DNA of 64,000 nt from Paenibacillus spongiae. Its GTDB lineage: Bacteria > Bacillota > Bacilli > Paenibacillales > Paenibacillaceae. Positions 8,823 to 18,017 of this stretch are shown one piece after another. A program made the position numbers and the translations under genes. The stretch lies in NCBI RefSeq assembly GCF_024734895.1, contig NZ_CP091430.1, forward strand, positions 2,436,501 to 2,500,500, written 5' to 3'. Each line of letters starts with the position of its first letter. The stretch's first letter is position 1. The notes under the pieces were generated by a model, which did no database searches, was not told where the DNA came from, and was given only the letters and a program-made list of their open reading frames with translations.

Positions 8823-9518
8823 ATGCTTGGTTATCCGTACGGGTGGTTGATCGGGACAGGTCTCTTTTTTTTGCTCGTTGTTACCGCACTCCTGTCTTCA
8901 CTTGTATTTAGCGCCCATGTGAAACGAATCGGGGACAACGATCATGCCGAGCTTCGCGTGCGCGGCTTGTTTGGTCTTCTTCAATATCATCGGGAACTGC
9001 CCGATATCCGCTTGAAGGGCTTCATGATGGAAATGAAGAGCGAAACGACGGAAGAGAACATCGGCGACCGCAATACCGATTCCTCCAAGAAGAATGTGAA
9101 TAAGGATACGATCCTCAAGGCGCTGGAGCAATCCCAGAAGCTGCTCAAGGAAACGAAAGGGCTGCTCGGATGGGTTAAAACAACGCTTGGCCATGTGCGT
9201 CTGACGGAATGGAGCTGGCATACCGCAATAGGCGCCGGCGATGCGATGTGGACGGCGATGCTGACCGGTACGGCTTGGTCTGTCAAAACAACCGCAATCG
9301 GCGTCTTGTCCCAGCTGGTGCGCTTGCAGGCGAATCCGAAACTGTCGGTCGTACCGGTGTACCAGCAGCCATGCTTCAATACGGAATGGCGGGTAAAGGC
9401 GAAGATCAGGCTGGGCTATGCGATAATCGCCGGATTTTTCCTGCTGCGGAGCAGCTCGAATTTAAAAGGATTGAAAAAAGATTTATTCCTCTGGGGGCGG
9501 ATTTTACTGAAGAGCTAA
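8823..9518 (+). CDS. DUF2953 domain protein (YtfI-like)
   Basis: A 231-aa protein with one N-terminal membrane segment (GWLIGTGLFFLLVVTALL) and a soluble remainder. In B. subtilis ytfI, also DUF2953, lies before ytfJ, and here too the next gene is ytfJ; function is unknown but a sporulation link is plausible. A charged middle region (about residues 70-120, Lys/Glu/Asn-rich) separates the membrane anchor from the C-terminal domain. I prefer ATG 8823 (GAGG three bases and GGGGGA ten bases upstream) to ATG 8814, which has the G-rich box only one base away. Confidence 0.8.
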   Translation: MLGYPYGWLIGTGLFFLLVVTALLSSLVFSAHVKRIGDNDHAELRVRGLFGLLQYHRELPDIRLKGFMMEMKSETTEENIGDRNTDSSKKNVNKDTILKALEQSQKLLKETKGLLGWVKTTLGHVRLTEWSWHTAIGAGDAMWTAMLTGTAWSVKTTAIGVLSQLVRLQANPKLSVVPVYQQPCFNTEWRVKAKIRLGYAIIAGFFLLRSSSNLKGLKKDLFLWGRILLKS

Positions 9519-9696
9519 GACCAGCCGTACCGCAAGGATCGATACATACTCAACCCTCATTGTGAGCACAATACAGAAAGCGTAGGTAAGTCCTTATCTA
9601 TATCGCTACCCGGGCATATGCCTTGCGAAGTTCAATTTTGCTGCGATGACGGTAGTATGAGCGTCGCTTCACAACACGGTTCAGGAGGAATAAACA

Positions 9697-10161
9697 ATGG
9701 CAGAACATCCGATACAAGGTCTTATGCAAACCGCAATGGAAAACATCAAGGGCATGGTTGATGTGAACACCATCGTGGGCGATCCGGTGCAAACGCCGGA
9801 TGGCAGTGTCATTATGCCCATTTCAAAGGTTGGTTTCGGATTTGTTGCCGGGGGCAGCGACATCCGGTTTGACGGAAGCGGCAATCAGAGCTCCATATCG
9901 TCGAACGACGCGCACAATGCAGCGGTCTCCCTTCCGTTCGGCGGCGGCAGCGGCGGCGGCGTATCGATTACACCGATCGCCTTCCTGGTCGTAGGCACTC
10001 ATGGCGTTCGCGTCGTGCCGCTTGACAACCAGACACATCTGATGGAGCGGGTCATCGACTCGGCGCCCCAGGTGTTCGATAAGATTCAGGAAATGTTCAA
10101 CCGCGGCGGACGGTCCGTCGACGAAGTGCTCATTGAAACGCCCGATGGCCATTTGATCTAA
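9697..10161 (+). CDS. ytfJ: GerW/YtfJ family sporulation protein
   Basis: A 154-aa GerW-family protein made in the forespore in relatives, where it is needed for normal germination. The family motif is visible as a Gly-rich segment GGGSGGGVSITPIAFLVV (about residues 86-103), preceded by ISKVGFGFVAGGSD. No signal peptide. Start ATG 9697 has AGGAGGAATAAACA upstream. A strong terminator follows, so it forms a short unit, perhaps with the DUF2953 gene 180 bp upstream. Confidence 0.93.
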   Translation: MAEHPIQGLMQTAMENIKGMVDVNTIVGDPVQTPDGSVIMPISKVGFGFVAGGSDIRFDGSGNQSSISSNDAHNAAVSLPFGGGSGGGVSITPIAFLVVGTHGVRVVPLDNQTHLMERVIDSAPQVFDKIQEMFNRGGRSVDEVLIETPDGHLI

Positions 10162-10214
10162 AAAAAATGCTGCACAAAAATAAGCCGGGTTATGATAACC
10201 GGCCAAGCAAGAGG

Positions 10215-10250
10215 GAAAACTGCTCATCAGAGGGCAGTTTTCTTTTTTTT
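10215..10250 (+). terminator. Intrinsic terminator of ytfJ
   Basis: GAAAACTGC (10215-10223) pairs with GCAGTTTTC (10234-10242), followed by eight T. Confidence 0.92.
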
Positions 10251-10356
10251 GCATGCCCGCTCGTCAGGGCTCGGACATATCCGCGGGCTCCGTTCATATA
10301 ATGGTACAAGACCCGGGCCATTGTTGCGCCCCGATTACGAGGAGGAAACGTGCGAA

Positions 10357-11562
10357 ATGAGGCTCGATCGTAAATGGATGCGGCTCTTAGGAGCGCTCAT
10401 CATGGGATGGATTGCTTGGGCTATTCCCCTTGGTGCCGAGGCGGTTGTCGACAAGGGTACTCCACGGATCGGCACCGATGCCAAGGCAGCTGCATTGATT
10501 GACGTGGAATCCGGCCGTCTGCTGTACAGCAAAGCGGGCGATACCCCTATGCGGATCGCCAGCTTGACAAAAATAATGACGGCGATCGTTGCCATCGAAC
10601 ATGGCAAGCTGTCCGACAAGGTGAAGACGAGCAAGCGGGCTTTCGCCAAAGAAGGGTCCTCCATCTATTTGAAGCTGGGCGAGGAGATGAGCCTGCAAAA
10701 TATGCTGTACGGCTTGATGCTGAGATCGGGCAACGATGCGGCAACGGCAATCGCCGAGCATGTCGGCGGATCGGAGGAAGGGTTCGTTCATCTGATGAAT
10801 GAGAAGGCGCGCATGCTGGGCTTGACGAACAGCCAGTTCATGAATCCCCACGGGCTTGACCAAGAGGGGCATTACTCATCCGCCAACGACCTTGCGAAGC
10901 TGACGGCCTATGCCTTACATAATCCGACGTTCAAAGCCATCGTGAAAACACCGGTGAAAACAGCGCCGAATCCGAACGACGAATGGGAGTACAAGTGGAA
11001 CAATAAAAATAAAATGCTGCATATGTACGAAGGGGCGGACGGAGTCAAGACGGGGTATACCAAAATGGCGCTGCGCTGTCTGGTCAGCTCCGCAACCCGC
11101 AACGGCCAGCAGCTGGCAGCCGTCACGATCAACGACCGCAACGATTGGGTGGATCACTCCAAAATGCTGGATTGGGGCTTCGCGAACTATCCGCTTGTGG
11201 AAATTGCCCATAAAGGCCAGCCCATCAACGGTTATCCGCTTGCCGTAGGGCGGACGGTTCGCTATCCGTTCGCGGCCGGCGAGAAGGAGGAGCTTCGTTC
11301 CAAGCTGATCTTAATCCCGCAAAACTCGGCCTATTATACACTGGGAGAACGCGGAACGATCGAATGGTATGTCGGAGATAACAAGATCGGTTCGACAATG
11401 GTGTACGAGCCGGCAGGTGTCCGTATGTCGGTGCCGGAACGCGACACGGCAACATGGTCGGACGCGTCCGCCGCGGACTCGTTTCAACCATGGGCCCATA
11501 CGTTTGGCGGCGCGTTGAAACGGGTGCTGTCGGCATTATTCGGAGGGATGGAGGGGGCGTAA
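10357..11562 (+). CDS. dacB: D-alanyl-D-alanine carboxypeptidase (sporulation type)
   Basis: A penicillin-binding DD-carboxypeptidase of 401 aa that trims the terminal D-Ala of peptidoglycan stem peptides. An N-terminal signal/anchor segment (LLGALIMGWIAWAIPLGAEA) precedes the catalytic domain; active-site motifs are SLTK (SxxK), SGN and KTG, all intact. Start ATG 10357 follows GAGGAGGAAAC; an in-frame upstream extension to 10192 would cover the ytfJ terminator, so it is rejected. Its location before spmA-spmB is that of B. subtilis dacB, which reduces cortex cross-linking; naming it dacB rather than dacF rests on context. Its stop overlaps spmA by one base (TAATG). Confidence 0.9.
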   Translation: MRLDRKWMRLLGALIMGWIAWAIPLGAEAVVDKGTPRIGTDAKAAALIDVESGRLLYSKAGDTPMRIASLTKIMTAIVAIEHGKLSDKVKTSKRAFAKEGSSIYLKLGEEMSLQNMLYGLMLRSGNDAATAIAEHVGGSEEGFVHLMNEKARMLGLTNSQFMNPHGLDQEGHYSSANDLAKLTAYALHNPTFKAIVKTPVKTAPNPNDEWEYKWNNKNKMLHMYEGADGVKTGYTKMALRCLVSSATRNGQQLAAVTINDRNDWVDHSKMLDWGFANYPLVEIAHKGQPINGYPLAVGRTVRYPFAAGEKEELRSKLILIPQNSAYYTLGERGTIEWYVGDNKIGSTMVYEPAGVRMSVPERDTATWSDASAADSFQPWAHTFGGALKRVLSALFGGMEGA

Positions 11563-12293
11563 TGGTCAACTGGATCTGGTTGTTTTTTATCGTGGCCAGC
11601 TTTATCGCAGCGGCTCTGACGGGAAGAATGGAGGCGCTCACCGAAGCGGCCTTCGAAGGGGCGAAGAGCGGAGTCACGGTCAGTCTGGGACTGATCAGCG
11701 TCATGGTCTTCTGGCTCGGCCTCATGCGCATCGCGGAGGATGGCGGTCTTCTCAGCAAGCTGGCATCCCTGCTTCAGCCGGTCGTCCGGTTTCTGTTCCC
11801 GGATGTGCCCAAGGGACATCCGGCTCTGGGCTATATCATGAGCAACATGAGCGCGAATATACTGGGTCTGGGCAATGCGGCTACGCCGATGGGAATCAAG
11901 GCGATGCAGGAGCTGCAGAGTTTAAACCCCGACAAATCGACCGCAACGCCTGCCATGTGCACGCTGCTTGCGCTTAACACGTCCAGCATAACGCTGGTTC
12001 CGACTACGCTCATTGCGATACGGATGACGTACAGCTCCGCTCATCCTGCGGAGATTGTTGGGACGACGCTGGCAGCGACGCTGATTGCGACGGCGGCGGC
12101 CATTCTGGCGGACCGCTGGTACCGGTCACGGTCGGGTCCGCCGAACTGGAAGGATCATAGCGGCAAAGGGAACCGTTCGACGACGGAACGTCCGGAAACA
12201 TCTCTGACCTTGACCGGCGGCAGGGCCGGTCCTGCGGCAAGCGTTGATGGAGGACTGACTGCAGGCGGCGGAAAGGGTGAGGCTGTTGTATGA
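11562..12293 (+). CDS. spmA: Spore maturation protein A
   Basis: SpmA is a multi-membrane-segment protein of the nucleoside-recognition (Gate) domain family; together with SpmB it is needed for spore core dehydration in B. subtilis. The 243-aa product begins MVNWIWLFFIVASFI, contains EGAKSGVTVSLGLI and the signature NMSANILGLGNAATPMGIKA (about residues 93-112). The C-terminal 45 residues are a polar Gly/Arg/Ser-rich tail longer than the usual SpmA end. ATG 11562 overlaps the dacB stop, and GGGAUGGAGGGGG-type sequence lies just upstream. Confidence 0.93.
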   Translation: MVNWIWLFFIVASFIAAALTGRMEALTEAAFEGAKSGVTVSLGLISVMVFWLGLMRIAEDGGLLSKLASLLQPVVRFLFPDVPKGHPALGYIMSNMSANILGLGNAATPMGIKAMQELQSLNPDKSTATPAMCTLLALNTSSITLVPTTLIAIRMTYSSAHPAEIVGTTLAATLIATAAAILADRWYRSRSGPPNWKDHSGKGNRSTTERPETSLTLTGGRAGPAASVDGGLTAGGGKGEAVV

Positions 12294-12819
12294 ATGGATA
12301 ACCTTAATATCCGCGTGGACCATTCCGTTCATGATTGTCTTTATCCCGCTATACGCGGCGTTTAGGAAGGTTCCGGTTTATGAAACATTTCTGGAGGGCG
12401 CGAAAGGCGGCTTCGATACCGCCATAAACATCATTCCGCATTTAGTCGGGATGATGGTGGCGATCAGCATGTTCCGCGCTTCCGGCGCGATGGACATGCT
12501 CTCGGGGCTTATCCGGCCTTTGTTCGATTATTTCGGCGTGCCCAGCGAGGTGCTTCCGCTTGGAATGCTGCGTCCGTTAACCGGAGCGGGTTCGCTTGCG
12601 TTCACAACGGAGCTCATCAAGACCTACGGGCCCGATTCTATGATAGGACGCATCGCTTCTACTATACAGGGAAGTACGGATACCACGCTGTACGTATTGA
12701 CGGTTTACTTCGGAGCGGTCGGCATCCGCCGCAGCCGCTACGCCCTGAAGGTCGGTTTATTCTCCGATCTCGTCGGATTTGTCGCCGCCATTATCATTTG
12801 TTTGTTTGTATTCGGATGA
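12277..12819 (+). CDS. spmB: Spore maturation protein B
   Basis: Partner of SpmA in spore heat resistance and core dehydration. The 180-aa membrane protein has the Gate-domain segments FLEGAKGGFDTAINIIPHLV, RPLTGAGSLAFTTEL and GSTDTTLYVLTVYFGAVG. The start is a GTG at 12277, inside the end of spmA (17-bp overlap), with a purine-rich GGCGGAAAG upstream. Ends in an intrinsic terminator, closing the dacB-spmA-spmB operon. Confidence 0.94.
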   Translation: MRLLYEWITLISAWTIPFMIVFIPLYAAFRKVPVYETFLEGAKGGFDTAINIIPHLVGMMVAISMFRASGAMDMLSGLIRPLFDYFGVPSEVLPLGMLRPLTGAGSLAFTTELIKTYGPDSMIGRIASTIQGSTDTTLYVLTVYFGAVGIRRSRYALKVGLFSDLVGFVAAIIICLFVFG

Positions 12820-12840
12820 ACTCATCTATTCACCGCTTTT

Positions 12841-12902
12841 AAGTCTATCGGATTTCAGTGTCGATTACGTCGAGACGCTGAAGCCCGGTAGACTTATTTT
12901 TT
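12841..12902 (+). terminator. Intrinsic terminator of dacB-spmA-spmB
   Basis: AAGTCTATCGGATTTCAG (12841-12858) pairs with CTGAAGCCCGGTAGACTT (12878-12895), followed by ATTTTTTG. Confidence 0.9.
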
Positions 12903-12957
12903 GACAAGTTTCCTTATTTTCCGATTTTGGGGTATGATGAAGAGTGAGGTGAAATCA

Positions 12958-13698
12958 TTGGAACGATTACAAAAAATATTAGCTCAGGCCGGTGTCGCTT
13001 CGCGGCGCAAGTGCGAGGAGCTCATCCTTGCCGGACAAGTCCAGGTGAACGGAGAACCGGTGACGACGCTGGGGGTCAAGGCCGACCCTGCGGTAGACGT
13101 CATAACGGTTAACGGCAGGGCGATTCGAAACGAGAAAAAGCTGTATCTCATGCTAAACAAACCTAAAGGGGTTATCACGAGCGCCAAAGATCCGCAGGGA
13201 CGCAAGATCGTATCGGATTATCTTCCCGGTATTAAGGAACGGGTATATCCGGTCGGGCGTCTGGATTACGATACGGAAGGCTTGCTGCTGCTGACGAATG
13301 ACGGCGAATTCGCCAACCTTCTGACACATCCGAGCCATCACGTGCCGAAGACGTATATGGCTACGGTGAAGGGGGTTCCTCACGGCACCTCGCTGGAGAA
13401 GCTCCAGAACGGGATTCAGCTGGAGGACGGCATGACGGCTCCGGCCGAGGTAGAATACCATGATGTCGACACCGATAAGAAGCAAGCGACGATCACGATC
13501 ACGATCTATGAGGGGCGGAACAGGCAGGTGCGCCGGATGTTCGATGCGATCTCGCATCCCGTAACCCGCTTGAAACGGATCAAATTCGGCGATCTGCTGC
13601 TGCAGAATCTGGCACGGGGTACATACCGGCATTTAACGGAGAAGGAAGTTCAGGAGCTGCGCGACATGGCTCATAAGACACATAAAATTCAAAAATAA
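12958..13698 (+). CDS. rluB: 23S rRNA pseudouridine synthase B
   Basis: RluB-type enzyme that converts a uridine in 23S rRNA (position 2605 in E. coli numbering) to pseudouridine. The N-terminal S4 RNA-binding domain begins ERLQKILAQAGVASRRKCEE; the catalytic motif with its Asp is VYPVGRLDYDTEGLLLLTND (about residues 96-115), and EGRNRQVRRM follows. I choose the TTG at 12958, which has AGGTGA five bases upstream and gives the standard N-terminus; an ATG 21 bases earlier is in frame but lacks a site. Length is 246 aa. Lies between spmB and resA as in B. subtilis. Confidence 0.93.
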   Translation: MERLQKILAQAGVASRRKCEELILAGQVQVNGEPVTTLGVKADPAVDVITVNGRAIRNEKKLYLMLNKPKGVITSAKDPQGRKIVSDYLPGIKERVYPVGRLDYDTEGLLLLTNDGEFANLLTHPSHHVPKTYMATVKGVPHGTSLEKLQNGIQLEDGMTAPAEVEYHDVDTDKKQATITITIYEGRNRQVRRMFDAISHPVTRLKRIKFGDLLLQNLARGTYRHLTEKEVQELRDMAHKTHKIQK

Positions 13699-13733
13699 CG
13701 AACGGCGGCAATCTAATTGCCGTTCGATTTTCG
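13699..13733 (+). terminator. Intrinsic terminator of rluB
   Basis: CGAACGGCGGCAAT (13699-13712) pairs with ATTGCCGTTCG (13716-13726), followed by ATTTTCG. A TATAAT at 13735 directly after it may serve resA. Confidence 0.8.
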
Positions 13734-13786
13734 TTATAATGACAATTGTGAGTTTAATAAACAATGTTGGGCGGTGACATGTACAG

Positions 13787-14320
13787 TTGGGAAAAAACCG
13801 CAGAACGATACAAATTGTCATTTTGCTCGGCGTCTTGCTGCTCGGAGGTTATGCGATCGGCAAGACACTTTTTGTGAGCGATGAAGGTCTGCCGAAAGCG
13901 GGTGAAGCGCCGCCTGACTTCGCGCTGCTTGGGACGGACGGACAAGTCCATCGGCTTGCCGACTATAAAGGCAAAGCGCTTGTCATTAACTTTTGGGGTA
14001 CATTCTGTCCGCCCTGCGTCATTGAAACACCGGAATTTCAACGGCAATACGAGAAGTGGAATGGCCAAGGCAAGCCCTTCGAAATTGTCGGCATTAATCT
14101 GAGCGAGGACGACTTGACGGTCTCAAGCTTCGTGAAGGAGTACGGCTTGACGTACGATATCTTGCGCGACCAGCGCAATAAAGTCGAGACGCTGTACGGA
14201 GTGAGATCCTATCCGACGACCTTCTTCATCAAGCCCGACGGAACGATCATGGACATCTACGTGGGCGGGATGACGGAGAAGGACATTGATGAGCGCGTCA
14301 AGAAACTGCTTCAGTCCTAA
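13787..14320 (+). CDS. resA: Thiol-disulfide oxidoreductase ResA
   Basis: ResA is a membrane-anchored thioredoxin-like protein that reduces the apocytochrome c CXXCH cysteines before heme attachment outside the membrane. One N-terminal membrane segment (IQIVILLGVLLLGGYAIG) precedes the thioredoxin fold; the active site is WGTFCPPC (about residues 72-79), and the cis-Pro lies in VRSYPTTFFI. The TTG start at 13787 has GGCGGTGA upstream; a nearby ATG at 13779 is in another frame. Length 177 aa. First gene of resABCDE. Confidence 0.94.
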   Translation: MGKNRRTIQIVILLGVLLLGGYAIGKTLFVSDEGLPKAGEAPPDFALLGTDGQVHRLADYKGKALVINFWGTFCPPCVIETPEFQRQYEKWNGQGKPFEIVGINLSEDDLTVSSFVKEYGLTYDILRDQRNKVETLYGVRSYPTTFFIKPDGTIMDIYVGGMTEKDIDERVKKLLQS

Positions 14321-14338
14321 GCCAGGGAGGTCAATCCT

Positions 14339-16003
14339 TTGTTGTCATTTGAAAATACGAAATGCGAGTGCGGCCATCAGAACCCGGTCGGAACCGTACT
14401 CTGCGAGAGCTGCGGGAAGCCGCTGGATGCAAACGAGGCGGCTTCCGACGCTCCTCTTGAGATGAGATATGACGGGGTCGCAAGACGCTCGCAGAAGAGC
14501 AATCCTTCGATTATCGATCGGGTATGGAACTTTTTCTCATCGGTCAAAATTGCGGTTCGGATTATTATCATCACGCTCCTCGCTGCTATCGTCGGCACCA
14601 TCTTCACCCAAGAGAACGCATTCGTCTCCTTCGATCCTTCGACCTACTACGAAGATAAGTACGGATGGATTGGCAAGTGGTATTATAAGCTCGGCCTATC
14701 CAACACGTATGAATCATGGTGGTTTATCGGTCTCCTGGTCATGATCGGCACCTCGCTCGTCATCTGCAGCCTTGACCGTGTGCTGCCGCTTTACCGGGCG
14801 CTCAGCAAGCAGCAAATCCGCAAGCATCCGCAGTTCATCAACCGCCAAAAAACGGTATACTCCGCCGATCTGGGCAGCGATTCGGAAGCATGGGTCGATC
14901 AGATGGAGGAGCAGCTTAAGCGGAAGCGCTACCGCGTTCACCGGGATGGGTCGGCGCTGCTCGCGGAGAAGGCGCGCTTCAGCCGTTGGGGACCGTATAT
15001 CAACCATATCGGCCTGATTGTATTCCTGCTTGCCGTTCTTCTGAGAACGATCCCAAGCTGGTCCATGGATAACTACGTATCCATTCCCGAAGGAGATACG
15101 GTCTCGATTCCGCACACGAATTATTTCATTAAGAACGAGGATTTTACGGTCGATTACTATAAGGATGAAGAATTGCCTGAGGAGTTGAAGGGAACAAGCC
15201 GAGCGAAGCTCTACGAGACGAAGGCAGTCTTGTATACGTGCAGCGAGAATTGTGACGACCCTTTGCTTGAACCGAAGCTTACGGAGGTCACTCAGCACGA
15301 CATTAAGGTCAATCATCCGCTATCTTACAAAGGATTGAAGATCTATCAATTCGGCTACGACGACAGACCGAAGCTAAAAGCGGTCAAGCCGGTGCTGATC
15401 GACAAGGAAACCGGACAAACCTACGGGCCGTTCGATTTGCCGATGCTCGATCCGGAGCTTACCTACAAGCTAGGACCGTACACGCTCGAATTGAAGAAAA
15501 AGTATATGGATTTCGTCATTAACTCCGCCGGGGAGCCTGCGACGCAATCGAGGGAGCCTAACGCCCCAGCCTTCGTCTTTCTGCTCACGGGGCCGGACCT
15601 GCCCAAGGAAGGCGTGCCGTACATGTACTTCCCGAAACAGAACGACAAGATCCGCTTCAGTCAGGATGCCATTAACGGCGACATCGGCAAGCGATTCGAA
15701 ATTAAAGTCCCGAAGATGGAAGACATAACCTTCGCGCCTGTCGTTACGACATTGAACGTGCGTGTCGATAAAGCGATGCCATACATCTGGGTCGGAGCGG
15801 GTATTTCCATGCTTGGCCTGCTGCTCGGTTCCTACTGGCAGCATCGCAGAATTTGGCTTCGGGTGGATAATGGCCGGGTTGCGCTTGGGGCACATACGAA
15901 TAAAAACAATTACGGCATGCGTGCCGAGGTCGCTGCCGTACTGGGCAAGACAGGCATCGATGTAGAGCCGAAGTCGCTCGATAACGGGGGGAACAAATCG
16001 TGA
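14339..16003 (+). CDS. resB: Cytochrome c biogenesis protein ResB with N-terminal zinc-ribbon-like extension
   Basis: ResB (Ccs1 type) works with ResC to carry heme across the membrane and ligate it to c-type cytochromes. The 554-aa protein starts at a TTG with GGGAGG upstream. Membrane segments are at about residues 65-85, 120-145, 225-245 and, at the end, near 485, around a large outside domain, as usual for the family. Odd: the first 30 residues hold CECGHQNPVGTVLCESCG, a CxC...CxxC zinc-ribbon-like motif on the cytoplasmic side, absent from B. subtilis ResB as I know it. It overlaps resC by four bases. Confidence 0.93.
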   Translation: MLSFENTKCECGHQNPVGTVLCESCGKPLDANEAASDAPLEMRYDGVARRSQKSNPSIIDRVWNFFSSVKIAVRIIIITLLAAIVGTIFTQENAFVSFDPSTYYEDKYGWIGKWYYKLGLSNTYESWWFIGLLVMIGTSLVICSLDRVLPLYRALSKQQIRKHPQFINRQKTVYSADLGSDSEAWVDQMEEQLKRKRYRVHRDGSALLAEKARFSRWGPYINHIGLIVFLLAVLLRTIPSWSMDNYVSIPEGDTVSIPHTNYFIKNEDFTVDYYKDEELPEELKGTSRAKLYETKAVLYTCSENCDDPLLEPKLTEVTQHDIKVNHPLSYKGLKIYQFGYDDRPKLKAVKPVLIDKETGQTYGPFDLPMLDPELTYKLGPYTLELKKKYMDFVINSAGEPATQSREPNAPAFVFLLTGPDLPKEGVPYMYFPKQNDKIRFSQDAINGDIGKRFEIKVPKMEDITFAPVVTTLNVRVDKAMPYIWVGAGISMLGLLLGSYWQHRRIWLRVDNGRVALGAHTNKNNYGMRAEVAAVLGKTGIDVEPKSLDNGGNKS

Positions 16004-17259
16004 GTTTAGTTGATTTCAGCAGCGACGCGTTTATCGTCGCATTCTTTCTATATTGCTTTGGATTTCTCTTCTACGGCGTTGCGATCATCGGCCGCAAGTT
16101 CAGCAACCGCAACCCGGATGAGCATATGCACAAATGGGGGCGGATCGCATTCATTACGTCCGTCCTGGGCTTCATCGCCCACCTGACCTTCTTCTTCACG
16201 AGATGGGCGGGCGGGGGGCATATTCCGACCAGCAACATGTATGAATTTATGACATTTCTGGCGATGATGGTCATGCTGGCCTTCATCGTTGTCTATGCGA
16301 TCTACCGGAAGCCGATGCTTGGCTTCTTCACACTGCCGCTTACCGTCATTATCGTGGCGTTCGCGGCCGTGTTTCCGCAGGAGGTGCAGCCGCTCATTCC
16401 GCCGCTGCAATCGATCTGGCTGAAGGTTCACGTTACGACGGCGGCGCTCGGCGAAGCGTTCTTCGCGGTCGGATTCGCGGCGGGTCTCATGTACCTGCTG
16501 CGTGTCGTCGATTTTAACTCCAAGGAGAAATCGATGCGAATCCAGCAGCGCTGGGTTGAGTTTACGCTCTACGTGGTCGTGATCATCATCGCCTTCATCG
16601 GTTCCGTGTTCGCTTTCCGGGGAATGGGATATGAAGCGCACTTTATACAGGAAACCGTCGAAATCTCCAGTCAAGGGGTGGAATCGACGACGACGGATGA
16701 CGTGAAATATTCCATGCCGCCTATTGTGAAGCCTTACAACAGCCAAGTCCAGTCCATGGATAGTTTCCTAGGCATGAAAGAGCCGCTGTTCGAAACGCCT
16801 TCATGGATGAAGGGCGTCGATGCGGCACGGAAGCTGAACACCATCGTCTGGTCGATCATTAACGGGACGATCTTGTACGGCCTGATCCGCCTCGTCCTTC
16901 GCAGACGGATCGGAGCGGCTATCCATTCCGTCATGGATGGCGTAGACCCGGAAGACTTGGATGAAATCAGCTACCGTGCGATCGCGATCGGCTATCCGAT
17001 CTTCACGCTCGGCGCGTTGATCTTCGCCATGATATGGGCTTACATTGCTTGGTCGCGCTTCTGGGGCTGGGATCCGAAGGAAGTATGGGCCCTTATTACA
17101 TGGCTGTATTATACGGCATACCTGCATTTGCGTTTGTCACGCGGCTGGCACGGCAAGAAATCGGCATGGATTGCGGTGATCGGGTTCGTCGTCGTGATGT
17201 TTACGCTGATCGGGGTTAACCTCGTACTCGTTGGTCTGCATTCTTACGCAGGTGTATAA
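16000..17259 (+). CDS. resC: Cytochrome c biogenesis protein ResC
   Basis: ResC (CcsA type) is the heme-handling partner of ResB. The 419-aa polytopic protein has the tryptophan-rich heme motif WGWDPKEVWALITW (about residues 351-364) and conserved His residues in neighbouring loops (IAHLTFF, LKVHVTTA, LVGLHSYAGV). The GTG start lies in a GTGA overlap with the resB stop, and GGGGGGAAC is upstream. A long non-membrane loop of about 80 residues lies in the middle (about residues 215-290). Confidence 0.95.
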   Translation: MSLVDFSSDAFIVAFFLYCFGFLFYGVAIIGRKFSNRNPDEHMHKWGRIAFITSVLGFIAHLTFFFTRWAGGGHIPTSNMYEFMTFLAMMVMLAFIVVYAIYRKPMLGFFTLPLTVIIVAFAAVFPQEVQPLIPPLQSIWLKVHVTTAALGEAFFAVGFAAGLMYLLRVVDFNSKEKSMRIQQRWVEFTLYVVVIIIAFIGSVFAFRGMGYEAHFIQETVEISSQGVESTTTDDVKYSMPPIVKPYNSQVQSMDSFLGMKEPLFETPSWMKGVDAARKLNTIVWSIINGTILYGLIRLVLRRRIGAAIHSVMDGVDPEDLDEISYRAIAIGYPIFTLGALIFAMIWAYIAWSRFWGWDPKEVWALITWLYYTAYLHLRLSRGWHGKKSAWIAVIGFVVVMFTLIGVNLVLVGLHSYAGV

Positions 17260-17297
17260 TAGATTTATGATCCGCCATTGAAAGGAGCGTCTCTCGT

Positions 17298-18014
17298 ATG
17301 ACCGAACAGATACACCGCATACTCATCGTTGACGATGAAGAACGGATTCGCAGGTTGCTTAAGATGTATTTGGAAAAAGAGGGCTATATGATCGAGGAAG
17401 CCGAGGACGGGGAATCCGCCCTGCGATTGGCCTCTAACAGCGATTTCGATCTTATTCTGCTTGACGTCATGCTTCCGGGCATTGACGGCATCGAGGTCTG
17501 CTCACGGCTTAGACAGGTCAAAGCGACACCGGTCATCATGCTGACGGCAAAGGGCGAAGAGATGAACCGGGTGCAGGGCTTCGAGGTGGGCGCCGACGAT
17601 TATGTCGTGAAGCCGTTCAGCCCGCGCGAAGTCATCTACCGCGTCAAGGCGATTCTGCGCCGTTCTTCGGCAACGGCATTCCTGACGAAGGAAGCGTTGA
17701 CGAGCAACAATATCGTGTTCCCGCATCTCATTATCGAGCATGACGCTCACCGGGTTATGGCCGGGGGTCAAGAGGTCAGCCTGACGCCCAAGGAGTATGA
17801 GCTTCTTCACTATCTGGCAATATCGCCGGATAAAGTGTTCTCTCGCGAGGAACTGCTGAAGGATGTATGGAACTATGAATTTTTCGGCGATTTGCGAACG
17901 GTCGACACGCATGTGAAGCGGCTTCGCGAGAAGCTGAACAAAGTTTCGCCGGATGCGGCAGCGATGATCACAACCGTTTGGGGCGTCGGGTATAAACTCG
18001 AAGTGCAGAAATAA
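17298..18014 (+). CDS. resD: Response regulator ResD
   Basis: OmpR-type response regulator of the ResDE system, which in B. subtilis activates genes for cytochrome maturation, terminal oxidases and anaerobic respiration. Receiver domain: acidic pocket in LIVDDEERI, phospho-acceptor Asp in LILLDVMLPGIDG (about residue 57), Thr in VIMLTAKG and Lys in YVVKPF. The C-terminal winged helix shows LTPKEYELLHYL and RTVDTHVKRLREKL. Length 238 aa; ATG with AAAGGAG upstream. resE follows after three bases. Confidence 0.96.
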   Translation: MTEQIHRILIVDDEERIRRLLKMYLEKEGYMIEEAEDGESALRLASNSDFDLILLDVMLPGIDGIEVCSRLRQVKATPVIMLTAKGEEMNRVQGFEVGADDYVVKPFSPREVIYRVKAILRRSSATAFLTKEALTSNNIVFPHLIIEHDAHRVMAGGQEVSLTPKEYELLHYLAISPDKVFSREELLKDVWNYEFFGDLRTVDTHVKRLREKLNKVSPDAAAMITTVWGVGYKLEVQK

Positions 18015-18017
18015 CCA

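Noticed and set aside
12901-12938. TTGACA (12901) as the -35 box of rluB with TATGAT at 12933
   Set aside because: The spacer would be 26 bp, too long; part of it is the T tail of the spmB terminator.
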